A stretch of 64,000 nucleotides of DNA from Sipunculus nudus (GCA_026874595.1 CM049317.1:67000618-67064617), one strand, 5' to 3'; counted from the stretch's first letter, positions 35,801-47,319 are shown. Notes: generated by a model not told the origin, from the sequence alone. Translations and numbers: made by a program.

Positions 35801-38800
35801 TAGTTATGTTTTTACCATGCTCATGTAAAGTCATTTATAAAAGAATAAGTTGGATATGTCACCACAATGGTTACAGAAATATTTTTTCTCTATCTACATA
35901 ATTTTAAACATGACATCAGCCGTTAATGTGGGTTTTCATGCTTCTTTAGGTTTTGACATCTCATATGTGGACTTGTGCTTAAACATTGGATTTTATATCG
36001 AGCCTTTCATCGCAATATATTGGCTTAACACGTCGGTAGCTGATTTTATCGATATTGAATTACCGTTGAGCTAAAACAGGCTATAATAGATTAATATGCA
36101 TGGCCTTTGATTTATATTAATACAGAAGTAAACACTGGAAACCTACTGTCACATCATAAGTAAAATGTAAAGCGAACTAGGATTAGGACGGTGCTTATTC
36201 GCTGGTAGCTTATTTTATGTAGGAATCTGTTGCTGAACTTATTTCACCTTGCCGCATGACATTAACAGAGGACGAAGAATGTACGCAAGTACCTGGTTGA
36301 TGAACACGTTTGTGGTCAAAACTTGGCTCCGTTCTTCCTGTAATAAAAACACTTTATTGTTAGTCAAGATAATTGAATTTAAGATTCGTTCTTTGTAATA
36401 TTCTAGTTACAATTGGATAAAACAGTAATTACAGAAAATATACTTGTGGATTTATTGTTGACTTGAATCATTCGACCGTCTACTAAAATTCAATTAATTA
36501 ACTTTTAAATGTTCTAAACACATCAGCATTTGAACATTGACTACATTCCAACCGTACATGGTTCATGATACTATAAAATCCACTTATAGTAATTTAGGTT
36601 ATTTAAAATCCATCCACTTCAATTGCAATTGCGCATGGTTCACAATACTTTAAAACACACTCTAATCGTGCGTGGTTCATGGCACTTCAAAATCCATTCC
36701 AGTAGTACTTGGTTCCTGCTACTAAACAAACCATTTCACGGTGCACGGTTCGTGGTACCCTTTTACGTTCTATATATTTATCAGGAAAGGTTGACCTCTG
36801 AGTGCTTTATCAAAAAGTCGTTTTGAAATTATAAGGTAAGACGTACACATTATTTGATTTAAGTGGATAAGCCTAACAAGATCTTGGGTTTGGTTGAGAA
36901 ATTATGAGATAAGACTTACAAGATTTGTAATTTACTTGAGAAATGGACGGATATGACTAACAAGATCTGTAATTTGCATGAGAAATGGTGTATAAGGCTT
37001 ACAAGATCTGTTATTTGCTTGAGAAATTTTTAGATAAGACGTACAAGATCTGTAAATTGCTTGAGAAATGGTGAGATAAAGCTTACAGGATCTGTGATTT
37101 GCTTTAGAAATTAGAGATAAGATTTACAAGATCTGTTATTTGCTTGAGAAATTTTGAGATAAGACTTACAAGATCTGAATATTGCTTGAGAAATTGTTAG
37201 ATATGACTTACAAGATCTGTGATTTGGTTGAGACTTAGGCTGAAGGTGACTTTGAGTGTGTCGGACGCGTTCATGACGGGACGCACGGCTTCCTCATAGT
37301 GACGCATCAGTTTCTCGTACAAGCGCTGTTCGTCCGGGACGCGGCTTTGGCTGGATGAGCGCCGCCCAAGACTAACTACAAATAACAAAATAATAGTTTC
37401 TTCATATTATTTTACAACGTTCGTTTTACAAAAAAAGAATGATTAAATAGACATAATCAGGAGCAAAATTATGCCTATTCTTTCACACTATCAGTTCACT
37501 TTTGCTTTATACAAACGTTTCCAGGCAAAACCATCCCAACAGACGGTCTCTGTACCTTACCTTGAGCTGTTTATCACCTTGGGATGGTTCTGCGTGTTAG
37601 TATACACAGTCCTCGTGTAACTGTTTACAATAACAAGGCCGCGGGACCGGAGGTCCGGTTTTGCGCATGCGCGAAAGAAAACAAACAAACAATTTTCAAG
37701 ATAGTCTACGTCCAGCGTACTGGTGTCGGAGTGCCTTTATATCCTTCAACCAGGACCGCACTGTAAGGCTCTATAAAGATGCAAAATGTTCCGTCATTTG
37801 TTGACAACACCTCATAGCCTACACGTACACTGTCGCTCGACATAAACCAGAATAAATCGTCAGCTTTTTATTATATTTTTCTAAAAAGAAACTCTCAGCT
37901 TTCAACGTTTTAACTTGGCATATTGATACATCCCTCTGCATGTTTGTTGAATTTTTGCCCGCATGAATACAAGCATGGTTCGCACGGTATTCTGGACGCA
38001 GCTAACTTGTACGCAATACAGGAAATGACTCGTATCCATAGATAGTTTGGTTTGAGATTTCACATGTATTATTTTGTGTTAATTCATCATTCGAAACCTA
38101 GTGGTATGATTTCCAGGCTGTTTTCCACGATATCAATGCATGAAACAGAATACATGATCGGGGATGAGATGGTGATTTAATGCGGAACCAAACAGAACAA
38201 ATAGATTTATATCGTGAAATATTGAACACTTTTTTGTCAAGGTGTCAGTTACCTCTTGTACTAAATCCTGGTCCAATTGGGCAAGTCTCTGTTTTTTATG
38301 TAATATAACTTTTATCTGAACCTTTAGGAACTCTCAAGTCGATTGGTCGGAATTCATATTAACCGGATTTATTTAATCAAAGTAAACATATATTTATATG
38401 ATTCTGAAGTTTTTTTGATGTTAATATAAACTTATTTATTTTACATGGATTGTACAAATAGTTATTATAACTAATCGAGGCACTCTCCATGGCTCCGGTG
38501 ATGGCGTTCGGTAGTCTGCAGAGGTGGAGGAAACCGGAGTACCCGGAGAAAACCACCAGCCTTGGACGGGCAACTACAACCCACTCTCATAGCCACGCCG
38601 GGGATCGAACCCGGGTCGCCAGCGGAGATAGCCAAGCGTTTTACCACTCAGCTGTCCAGGCTGGATGTTCACTCTGGATCCAGCTGTGTACACTTTTAAG
38701 GGGGAGTTATTGCATATATTGTAAATAGTAACTTTGAACCTTGGTTATTGAATTAAAATCATAATCTTTCTCCAACATAACTTTTACCTGAACCTTTGTG

Positions 38801-41800
38801 AACTCAAGTCGATTCGTCGGAATTCAAATTAACCGGATTTATTTCATCAAAGTTGTTACAGGTGCTCTTTTTATTATATGACATGGGCGTAACTCCTGTT
38901 GTGGCACTCGTGTCTGGCAGCGTATTACATTCTATGTTTAATCCGTACTGGTTGAACCCTTGTTGTCATGCTGGCTTGGGGCGAGATCACGTGTACACCA
39001 TGTCTGTAGAGGCACGGCGATTTTTTCTAGAGAATTCCTGAAACGCGTGTTTACTGTTGAGTAGGGTCCTTATAGACTGTTCGAGAAGTCGAAAATTCTC
39101 GGCTTGGGATGTGAAGGTATATAAAGGGGTTGTTTTTTTAGAACCAGAGAGAGAGAGAGCAGAGCAGATTCCAGCGGACCCAGAAGCGTGTGTCAGGAAC
39201 ATCTCCGACGAATGCGGCAATTATAGATTTTCAAAGACTTTCTCTTGGATTTTATGCATTTGGACTTCAGTTTACTTTCTGAGTTGTTGCAAGAACTTTC
39301 CACTGGACTGTCATTCTCCGAGAGTTTACATTTAAAGGACTTATCGTTGTGATGGTGTTGGTATCCAGGTACTGTGCACATACATTATTTTCTCTGTGAT
39401 TGTATTGACTTGTTGCTATACCGCTGTTTTACTGTATAATTGTATTGATTTAGTGTATTGTATTGTTAGGGTTGTTTTAAGAATAAATTATAGTTATTTG
39501 TTAACAAAAAACCACTGACTTCATTATTCATTCGCCTAGAAATTTCACGCTGCCTAGTGTTACAGAATCTGATTTTTTTTACATCTCCGTTACAGAATTT
39601 GTGTTCATCACGCATTCGTGATCTGTTTATATTAGGTTCCGTAACAAAGTAAACATATATTTATATGATCCTGAAGTTTTTTTATGTTCACTCTCGATCT
39701 AGCTGTGTACACTTTTCTAGGGGAGTTATTGCATATATTGTAAATAGTAACTCTGAACCTTAGTTACTGAATTAAAATCATAATCTTTCTCTATGGTTTG
39801 TTTTCAAAGCGAGTCCGATTCTTGGTATGGTTGAATGAGCAGCCATACCTATATATATTTGTGCGTATCTTCTGATATATGGGTGCTCTCAATACTTAAA
39901 ACTGAACGTATGTGTCATGGCTTTTTGAGTGGTAGACACGGCAGTGGTACGCCATTCAAATACAGACCCGATACACGCTCCATACTTCCTTAACAACTTT
40001 ATTGGGTCTTAAGATATTCCCTGTATATAATAGAAAGAAGTATAATTACTGGTAATATTTACAAGCTTAACCATTGTGAGGGGAATTAACTTATATGGAT
40101 TTATATAACTAATGCTGCGAAGTTGTTTTTACATTTGCAGTAAAATTATGGTCCTGTCAGAGCTGAAAAAAAAATAATATAAAAAACATAAGATGGGAGA
40201 GTGTCTTAATTATTTGTGATTTCTATATGGGCCTTACTGGGGTTGAATTTCTTTTGGTTTCTTTGAAAATCATGACATTTAAGTACAATTTATTGATCCT
40301 GAATATCCTTCTGTCTGTAAATCTGTTTGGTCCTTATTGGTCAATGGTTTGTCTGCTGTTACTTGAATAATAAAACAGTTTATTAGGGTGACCGGGACAC
40401 ATGTTCCGAACGGAATGAAGCCCCTTCTTGGTGAATATATAACAATACTTTTTTCTGTATCTTCTTCTAACTGACAAAAAAAAACAACAAAGAAAATCCT
40501 AGTAAAGGATTTTAAGTGTCTTAAAAACTTACACTTATGACCATTTAGAGGACTTAATTTATTCCAGTTGTTTTTTTTTATTGTTAGGAGAAGATATGTA
40601 GTATTCATTATACATTTCCAATTTTCAGATTCCGATCACTTTATCCCAGATATCAGGAGGTATAATGTATCATGTCTAACTGTAATAACGGTAATATGAA
40701 TTGTCTTGTTTCGAATCCATGCAATTTACTACGCCGCAGATCAAATTACTGAACTCAAACATTAAAGCCAAGGGATCTCATTTATGCAAGCAGGACCTCC
40801 CATATTAATTTTTTCATTTCGTTTTCCGAAATAAGAAAGAAACAGAGGCTTTTAAGTCGCCTAAAGCAACCCATCAACAGGATCGAAAGTAAAACCCTGC
40901 TGAAATAACTGCCCGTGTTGATCAACTATACAAAGTTTAGGGGACAAAAAACAGCAAACATCCCTTCGGCCTCAGAAGCGATGGAAGACATTTTACAGTT
41001 TTGTTTGGCCATCAAAGCAGTCTCGGCTGATTGATGATGGAGCTCCGGGCAGCTGGCCAAAGCTATTACAAAACACAATGCCAGATAAGAACCCTCAGTT
41101 CTGAGGCTAAGGAATTGCCGTTAATAGCGACAGCCTTGGGCACCGGGTTAATATATAGTGTCATTTTGAAGAAATACAACTCCGATATACGGCAAGTGTT
41201 TGGACACATTTAATCATAAAGAGGCACCAAAAAGGGGCCGCTGGTAAACCCTTTAGCATATATCTTGACAGCTAAGAAGATATCCATTTTCACATAGAGT
41301 AAACGATACATGGAATGTATATTGGTTTCTGATAAATTTACGATACTCTTTTTCTTCCAGATATACATTTAGATTGGTTTTCTGTCTATCAAGTAAAAAA
41401 GACTGTTTTATAATATTCTAGGTATCCAAAACTGACGCAGGTTTCAAAACAAGATTTGATAAATAGCCTGCTTTATTACCTCCACTGATGAGGACCTGGC
41501 CAGCATAAAACAATATTATGGGATGATAAACTTGTCAAAGTGGCCTGTGTGGTCTGATATATGGCTTTGGATCTGATGTAGCTATTCTGTAATGATGAAT
41601 TGGAAAGCTTTATGGGGTATAAATGGTCAATATCTTTATACAAGGGATATCTGTAATATGGGTGCGAAATAAAGCCATTAAAATTTCAGTCTGAATAAAA
41701 AATGAAGGGTGAGATATCAACTAATTATAAAGGTACAATTGATTTGTTAATTTTCTCCTTAACTGGTTGCAAAGCATGGTGTTATAAAAAATCAACATAA

Positions 41801-44685
41801 GTATTAGTTGTTGCCCAGTGAAATGTTATACATCATGTAAGGTTTTACGAGGCGTGTGTCATACATGGCAATCGCCAGGGGAAGCCGAACGAATGCCATA
41901 ATTGACAAACGCGGAGGAAAACTTTGGATCATGCACAACATTACACTGGATTCTAATTGATTTGTCCCACATGCCCCAGCGCAAGTTGAATTGCATGACA
42001 TGTATGGGTGATGCAAGAAGATTTGAACGTACAGTTATAACAAAGGAATACTACATGTAAGACAGTATGTATATTAAATGATTCTAAATTACCAAATAAT
42101 ACATTTGACAATAGGTTATATTTGTTAGTACCATAAAGGTCAATTAAAATAAATTCTGGTCTATAGAGCAATATTTACACTACCACTTCTAAGAGTAGAA
42201 ATAATAAAACATCTGCATATTTCACAGGGTCTTAAAATTTTAAAATTAAAAACGTAGAAGATAATATGATATACAAGTCAATTTCCCTAAATCCACATGG
42301 CGCCATCTATATTTCTATAAAAGAAAGTGGTCAGCGACCGCAAATTTCACCAGGACACATAGCCAACTGCTAATCAACGAATCCATTTACTTGTTAGCAC
42401 TCTTAAACAATTAATATCGGCAGCCACAGGGGAAAAGAAATACCTCACGGTGTAATATAACGACCACGTGTCCATTCTCATAACGTTTTACTCTTGTTTC
42501 GTCATATACTCTCCATATTTGTATATAACTGGACCCACGGCCCTATCGAAAAACAGTATATAAGCTGGATAGGCTATCCTGGTATATTATGTACGCAAAC
42601 TAAAAATGAAAAAAAAAAAAACATAAGATGGTGACACAGATTGACTCCAAAATTTAGTGCATAGTTGCTCGGGGGTTATCATAACTCTCAACAAAATTTC
42701 AACAAAATGTGCTCAGAATTGTTTTACGTAAAATTAAAATAAAACCAAATTACCAAAGGTAAAACATTACTTCTCGCCACCTGGTGGAGGTAAAGGAGAC
42801 TGCGGTGTGATGTGTATTCTGTGAAACATCGGGTAAATAATGTAGTCAGCGGGACGTACTCCAATCTAGTTCCCTAGAGATGTATCACGACTATCCAGAC
42901 ACCATGGCTGTGTCTTGAATAAAAATTTGGTTAAAACAGCTACGCGTGGCCCATTATACCAGAAACCTCAAAGACCCTAGTTGAGTCCGCCTACTGAATC
43001 TGAGCAAATCAAATTAACTTGGGAGTACTGTAGTTATAGTATATCTTTTTTACCACAGTTTATACCAGAAAGGCATCTTTATATTGAATATATTGGACCA
43101 ATGTTTGGCCGCATCGTGATTGTTAGGGCGAATCTCTTTTTATTACTGGTAGCTGTATATTTAATTTAAACGACTGATCAAATGTTTGTTTAGCCACCTT
43201 TATGTTCATATTTTTTTATTCAGTATTTTCATTTCTGTTCATAGGGTACCTGGTCTTTACTTCTTTCCACCTGGGTAAGCAGTACACTAGATAGCACTCA
43301 GGGGGAGCAAACATCCGCCTAACAGCTTCCGAAATGAACCCCGCCCTTAGTCAGATTAAAAACTTTTTTTCACTTTGATTAATCAAACATTCTTTCCTTC
43401 TTATGATTTGCAGGCTGACTTCTTTAAGTCAAGTTGCAGCAGACGAAAAATACTGTATACAGTCTCAGAGAATGTCAAAGTAGAAGTAGGAAATACTGGT
43501 GTTCTTCTGAACACAGTCTTGACAACATGAAATACCTTACGATGAATATCATATCACTAAGTCTTATGTATCAACATGTAGTCAAATGTTTCCTATGAAT
43601 CCTTCAGGTTTCAATATTTTGCAAGTGAAATAAGTAAAAATTAATCAATTAAGCATAAGGCCATGAGCATTCACATATCGATAACTATGTAGAAACTTGG
43701 GACGTTTCATTTATTACTTGCATCGATATTTTTTTATTTGTGGCATATAATTGATTTTCTGTAAGTTAAGGGCAAATTTCTGCCAAATATTGAAAACAAA
43801 TATTTTTATCATAGAGTTATCCTCAGAAATCATGATGTATTTTGGTACTTTCATTTTCTCTACTCCGTTTAGCCGGGTTTCGAATATATTAAATTTTAAT
43901 GAAACTTTTCTCCGTCCAACGCCCAATCAATTTCAAACAGGCAATTGATGGTGATTTTGAAGTTTATTAAGCAGCATGAAGTCAAGACGTTAGTATTAAT
44001 TAAACCCAATCAAACTATACTCCAAATAACGTCATAATGTTTTACGTCCGTCAGAGCCACCGATAATCATATATCAGTCCTCCCGCATAAACCATTCAAT
44101 ATATCGATGGATAAATTCCCCAACCAAGTCGTTTAAATTAATATAAAATAACTGTAACACGTAAAAGTCTTTTCATTTAAGATAAGGTAAAAATAAAAAC
44201 ACGAATTTTTAACGTGTTTTCAACTCTTTATAGTTAAAAATGGAATGTTTTGAATCATAAATGACTGAGAAATATCGATTTAAAGCATGATATATAACCA
44301 AGTAGAATATTTTTTAAATCTGTAAAAATTCAAGAAATATTGGGAAATCACAAAGTGTTCATGTACTACATTGTAGAGAATATATCTAGTTCTTAGCATA
44401 TGTCAAGTAGTCTCTGAGCAAAAGTACCGCTATAATATTAAGAATGACCTGAAAGCATGTGTAAATTATGACACGTAATATACATAATTATATTTCAGGT
44501 GTAGTGGCTTTCTTTAAAAATAATCCTCCGCTGTTCAAATCTCACAGATAACTTATCCTTGAAAATTATATGATGTATTTATATTGTATTTTGTTATGAT
44601 GCAAAGATTCAGTTTGTTTCCATGCGACTTATTTTCACTTACTTGTTGTGTGAACTAAAAATACAATAATCCTGATCACATCCAT
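29195..44685 (-). CDS. nicotinic acetylcholine receptor alpha-type subunit (spliced, 7 coding exons)
   Basis: Joining 44685-44643, 37375-37212, 36337-36293, 35253-35144, 33910-33372, 32871-32678 and 29815-29195 gives 571 codons, with GT-AG introns and matching phases throughout. The product is a ligand-gated cation channel subunit of the plasma membrane. It has a signal peptide (MDVIRIIVFLVHTTIS), a Cys-loop C155-C169 with 13 residues between, loop A Tyr119, loop B Trp176, and loop C Tyr217 with Cys219-Cys220, which marks an alpha subunit. M1 is about 239-261, M2 about 268-288 with Glu at the -1' position and Leu at 9' (cation-selective pattern), M3 about 302-325, then a long cytoplasmic loop, M4 about 530-550 and a short extracellular tail. 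Odd points: Phe81 replaces the usual loop D Trp, and His224 replaces the second loop C Tyr. Which subfamily it belongs to is not decided here. Confidence 0.93.
29816..32677 (-). other. receptor intron 6
   Basis: AT-rich intron holding the tandem repeat at 31735-32430 and no other recognised feature. Confidence 0.8.
31735..32430. repeat. about 126-bp tandem repeat with CCACCCCGCTAACACGA sub-repeats
   Basis: The marker gacgatcattgctttggtt occurs at about 31778, 31899, 32042, 32169 and 32295 (spacings 121-143 bp). Between markers run variable numbers of 14-15-bp subunits of the type cgaccaccccgctaaca. Confidence 0.9.
32678..32871 (-). CDS. receptor coding exon 6 (M3)
   Basis: 194 bp, acceptor ttgctttcag, donor CTG|gtgagt. 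It encodes IYLTTVMTMTSVSVILATVV and the membrane-proximal start of the cytoplasmic loop. Confidence 0.95.
33372..33910 (-). CDS. receptor coding exon 5 (Cys-loop, M1, M2)
   Basis: 539 bp, acceptor gtgtttcag, donor G|gtaag. It encodes ADDGFTGFVQGVFVMVNHNG, the Cys-loop, FGSW, KYACCTEKHTD, M1 and the M2 pore helix (GEKISLGLSVFLAFSMFMLL). Confidence 0.97.
34197..34461. mobile_element. MITE-like repeat, copy 2 (receptor intron 4)
   Basis: Begins TCAGGCAC (34197) and ends GTGCCTGA (34461), a perfect 8-bp terminal inverted repeat. It contains a run of 19 C at 34226-34244. It is related along its length to 27935-28228. No clear target-site duplication is visible. Confidence 0.6.
35144..35253 (-). 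CDS. receptor coding exon 4
   Basis: 110 bp, acceptor tggcacag, donor AA|gtaagt (phase 2). It encodes AWRDESLSWQPSEY onward to VWLPDTFIYNN, including loop A Tyr119. Confidence 0.95.
36293..36337 (-). CDS. receptor coding exon 3
   Basis: A 45-bp exon between ttattacag and CAG|gtactt, phase 0 on both sides. It encodes EERSQVLTTNVFINQ, with loop D. The small size is typical of this exon in the family. Phe81 stands where most subunits have Trp. Confidence 0.92.
36559..36770. repeat. 37-bp tandem repeat in receptor intron 2
   Basis: (c/g)gtggttc(a/c)t-type cores at 36559, 36636, 36673, 36710 and 36746, spaced 36-37 bp (one double step). Confidence 0.75.
36857..37232 (-). repeat. 42-bp tandem array of exon-2 ends and 5' splice sites
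   Basis: Nine units of 41-42 bp. Each reads, on the minus strand, CTCAAGCAAATNACAGATCTT followed by GT and a tail such as aagtcttatctcanaattt. The right-most unit is half exon 2 (37232-37212) and half intron. Candidate donors start at 37211, 37169, 37127, 37086, 37044, 37002, 36961, 36919 and 36877. Their first six bases are gtaagt, gtaagt, gtaaat, gtaagc, gtacgt, gtaagc, gttagt, gtaagt and gttagg. Use of the second donor would add 42 nt and an in-frame TAA. Confidence 0.95.
37212..37375 (-). CDS. receptor coding exon 2
   Basis: Acceptor ttatttgtag, donor CTT|gtaagt. It encodes residues 16-69, including DEQRLYEKLMRHYEEAVRPV and the first beta strand ending LNQITDL. The last 21 bases belong to the 42-bp tandem unit that continues into intron 2. 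Confidence 0.92.
37662..37673. promoter_or_regulatory. NRF-1-type palindrome
   Basis: TGCGCATGCGCG matches the NRF-1 consensus. It lies 290 bp upstream of exon 2, beside a small accggaggtccggt palindrome. It could mark an internal promoter. No first exon with a start codon is evident. Confidence 0.3.
38423..38663 (-). mobile_element. tRNA-derived SINE with target-site duplication
   Basis: The head on the minus strand is CAGCCTGGACAGCTGAGTGG, with the A box in AGCTGAGTGG (38644-38653) and a perfect B box GGTTCGATCCC (38601-38611). The body contains ggttttctccgggtactccg, a segment shared by many invertebrate SINEs, and the 3' end is A/T-rich. GATGTT flanks both sides (38417-38422 and 38664-38669), and the related copy B has the uninterrupted site. 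No protein is encoded. It would rely on a LINE for movement. Confidence 0.9.
38854..39646 (+). mobile_element. solo LTR (793 bp)
   Basis: Begins TGTTACAGG and ends CCGTAACA (TG...CA, with inverted termini), flanked by AAGT on each side. Copy A of the local duplication shows the empty site. Inside, TATATAAA at 39118-39125 and AATAAA at 39482-39487 give the usual U3-R-U5 order on the + strand. No internal retroelement sequence is adjacent, so it arose by LTR-LTR recombination. Superfamily is not decided; the 4-bp duplication fits Ty3/gypsy-like or similar elements. Confidence 0.88.
39791..44642 (-). other. receptor intron 1, remaining part
   Basis: Ordinary AT-rich intron sequence. No ORF with a recognisable domain and no clear repeat. 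Confidence 0.6.
44643..44685 (-). CDS. receptor coding exon 1 (signal peptide)
   Basis: ATG at 44685, the first in its exon, with an in-frame TAA upstream. It encodes MDVIRIIVFLVHTT and ends A|gtaagtg, phase 1, which joins the phase-1 acceptor of exon 2 to give Ile15. The hydrophobic core is short. The exon was found 7.3 kb upstream by phase and signal-peptide logic, so it is the least certain exon. Confidence 0.7.
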
Positions 44686-44761
44686 CCTGTTGCACCAAGT
44701 CCTCCTCTTCCCGGTTACAAAAATGACGGTGTCCAAAGGTGTGAACGCAACTTATACTAAC
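44686..44761 (-). other. 5' UTR part of receptor exon 1
   Basis: A good acceptor (atattttcag) lies just beyond 44761, so a further non-coding exon probably lies upstream at higher coordinates. I could not place it. Confidence 0.5.
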
Positions 44762-46559
44762 CTGAAAATATAACAAGTTTATTTATCAGATAATATATAT
44801 GACAATATAGGAGGAAGATCATGTAGTAAGATACATGTATTAAGTGTTATTCTATTAAATCTGTTATAACATTTAAAAAAACTGTACTTGAAAAGGGGAG
44901 CGCTGCTCAGGGGTATCGGGATATCAGGGAAATCTCGGATAAGACAAACGATTGTAGTTAAGGATATTTTTACCCAGACGACATGAAAATATGACATGTT
45001 TATGTATCAGATAATGTATATATATATATATATATATATAAGAGGAATAATCTTTTTGTAATATAACTGTTTTCAATGTCTTTCTCACATTACTGTTACA
45101 ATTCAACACGTTTAATCCCTTATAACATTAATAAGACGGCACTGGAATAGAAGTGCTCTGACCACAGGTATCAGGGACATCACAGATACAATAACACACG
45201 TGAAGAACGTACCTACGGACATTAGTTTATTCCCACCAAGCACAACCGTAAGTAGAAAGGATAAAACTTTTGTAATAATATCCTTTGAAATTTTACTAGA
45301 TCTCTTATATGAATTCTCTTATGATTCTTTTTTTCAATCATATTTTGTCAACCTCCTGCACCACAAACTGTCCCCAATGTCGCCATTACATTTTTACTTT
45401 TTACCAGATTTCTTGTTGATTATTTTCTAGTGCATAGTGCCCCATTACATATTATTAAATAACCATTTTCTGTTGAAAACTTATCCTATGATGAACTGTT
45501 ATCATATTTGCAGAAGCAAATGCATAGTATCCTCTTAAAACTTTTAATCATATACTCTGGAGTAATTTCACGGAGGTAGAGGGTATTAACTACAAGTGTT
45601 GTCATCATCATTTTAAAGAACTTTGAAGTGATTTCTGAACAGGCATAATTTAACGATATCTGATAAAATGATCCTAAATATGTGCGTGTAAACCATCAAG
45701 TTGAACAAAATATGAAAGATAAGAAACTAATCATTTTGTTTTCTAACAATACACGACATAGGCTTCATATAAACAGACTGATTTGTACGTAACCGATTTT
45801 GAAATGATTTACGAAAACATATAAAGCAGCTGGATGATAGTTTATGATAGTGTTAACTATATAGATACAGAGGCAAGAGTTCCCCCCCCCCCCCCCACCA
45901 TGTTATTATGGTTGAATAAGCGGGAGTTTACCAATCTTATACCTATATTTTTTTCAAATGTTCCAGAGACTAAAGTTGGCCGATAAATGTATTAATGAAA
46001 TACTTTTGAGTCATGTTTTTTTATTAATGCTAAGAGCAAAGAACAATTTATTATTGTAGGCAGGTAAAACGAATAAAATAACCCCTTAAGTCTTCCAAAA
46101 TGTTCAACGTTAGCCAAGTCAGAAGCCAAAAACAGTCCTTTCCATGGACTGACTCAGTGTCAGCTTCAAAGAACATAACTTCATCAGCCATTATCACCAG
46201 TCTTTAAACTGCACTGCACTGTCCTAGTCTAAATAAACAATGTGCAGGTCATCGGTGGCATTCTAAATAAATAATGGACTTACTCGCTGAACGAGAGGAT
46301 AAATAGACTGCGTAACTGTCTACCAAAACAACGAAATGCCATCTCACCCTGCTGGTGTTAATAACTGAAGGTCACTCTGCTGCTGGTACCAGTCCAGATG
46401 AGAACAATAAAACTGTTGTTACAGAATATTAGGCTCATCCACACTGACATACACTCAGAGATAATGAGACATCCTAATGAAGTCACACTAGAAATAAGGG
46501 TATCTTGGATGCTAATCAAAGTATGTTCACTATATATAGAGATGCTACTATGTGAATAC
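44762..46559. other. upstream flank, no gene seen
   Basis: Two related segments carry gataagacaaacgattgtag and gacatgaaaat-like words near 44938-44995. TA microsatellite at about 45017-45041, and a run of 15 C at 45882-45896. Confidence 0.4.
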
Positions 46560-47300
46560 GTTGGTTAAATCAAGCGCGCACGGGAGAGGGAGGCCAGTTA
46601 AATCAACACAATGGATGAGGCGTCTTACTATGTCACCTCTGTGCGCTCCTGTTCTTGCAGCTATCCAGCACTGTCGGCAGTCACTAATGTAGCATTCTTA
46701 GGCAGCACTAGTTAGCGAGTTCAATGTAAACTCAATAGTTTCACAGCACTGACTCAGGCACGTCCCTCAACGGCCATAATATTCCTCACAAACCGACACA
46801 CAGCACAATTTCCTGTATTCCTAACTTCCGGTCTGCGGAGGTTGCCACTGGATCGTGTACGCCAGGTCCACATGGGGCAATGGTTCTCATATATAGGCGC
46901 ATCAAAGGCCACGGCGGCCGGCCAGCCGCGGAACCAATATTTGAATAAGTAAACACTGCTGTAATAGATCTGCACCACAATGGAAAGGTTCGTCTACGGC
47001 GCAGAAAGACACTATTACAGCATAAACATGGCGGCCGAAGCTGCGAGCTCGGTATAAACACACCTTGCTGTTAGCCCGACCCCGCTGACTCTGGTTATGG
47101 CGCGGGTGTCCCGTCGATCGATTCTTCATGGGAGCAGGAACATAATCCCGTACATTCCTGTAGCATCCAGCATTGATTACGGAGCGTACAGTGTGTGACC
47201 CGATGCCTGTATTCATGTCTCTGCCGTAATTAGCTGCGTGTCTGCTGCCATTGTTTTTAATTAGTGTCAATGCCCTTCGGTAGCTTTCTGTACCCAACTG
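46560..47300 (-). promoter_or_regulatory. CpG-rich block, candidate upstream promoter region
   Basis: CpG and G+C are visibly higher than in the flanks (for example gcgcgcacgggag, cggcggccggccagccgcgg, catggcggccgaagc, cccgtcgatcg). The overlapping minus-strand ORFs show no domain. It lies about 2 kb upstream of receptor exon 1, where the missing 5' UTR exon could be. This is inference from composition and position only. Confidence 0.3.
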
Positions 47301-47317
47301 CTACATAACATTACAGT

Positions 47318-47319
<2 letters not shown>

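Larger units (their letters stand above)
38306..39790. repeat. tandem host-sequence duplication split by two insertions
   Basis: A roughly 227-bp segment is present twice. Copy A is 38306-38422 plus 38664-38775, interrupted by a SINE. Copy B is 38776-38853 plus 39651-39790, interrupted by a solo LTR. Shared words include ggaattca(t/a)attaaccggat, aaagtaaacatatatttata and gagttattgcatatattgta. Confidence 0.9.

Noticed and set aside
37553-37640. Alternative first exon of the receptor gene next to the NRF-1-type motif
   Set aside because: A donor-like AAG|gtaagg exists, but there is no start codon in frame with exon 2. The 44.6 kb exon fits better.
46754-47297. Minus-strand ORFs of 74-131 codons
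   Set aside because: No recognisable domain or signal peptide. Probably open because of GC content in a CpG-rich block.
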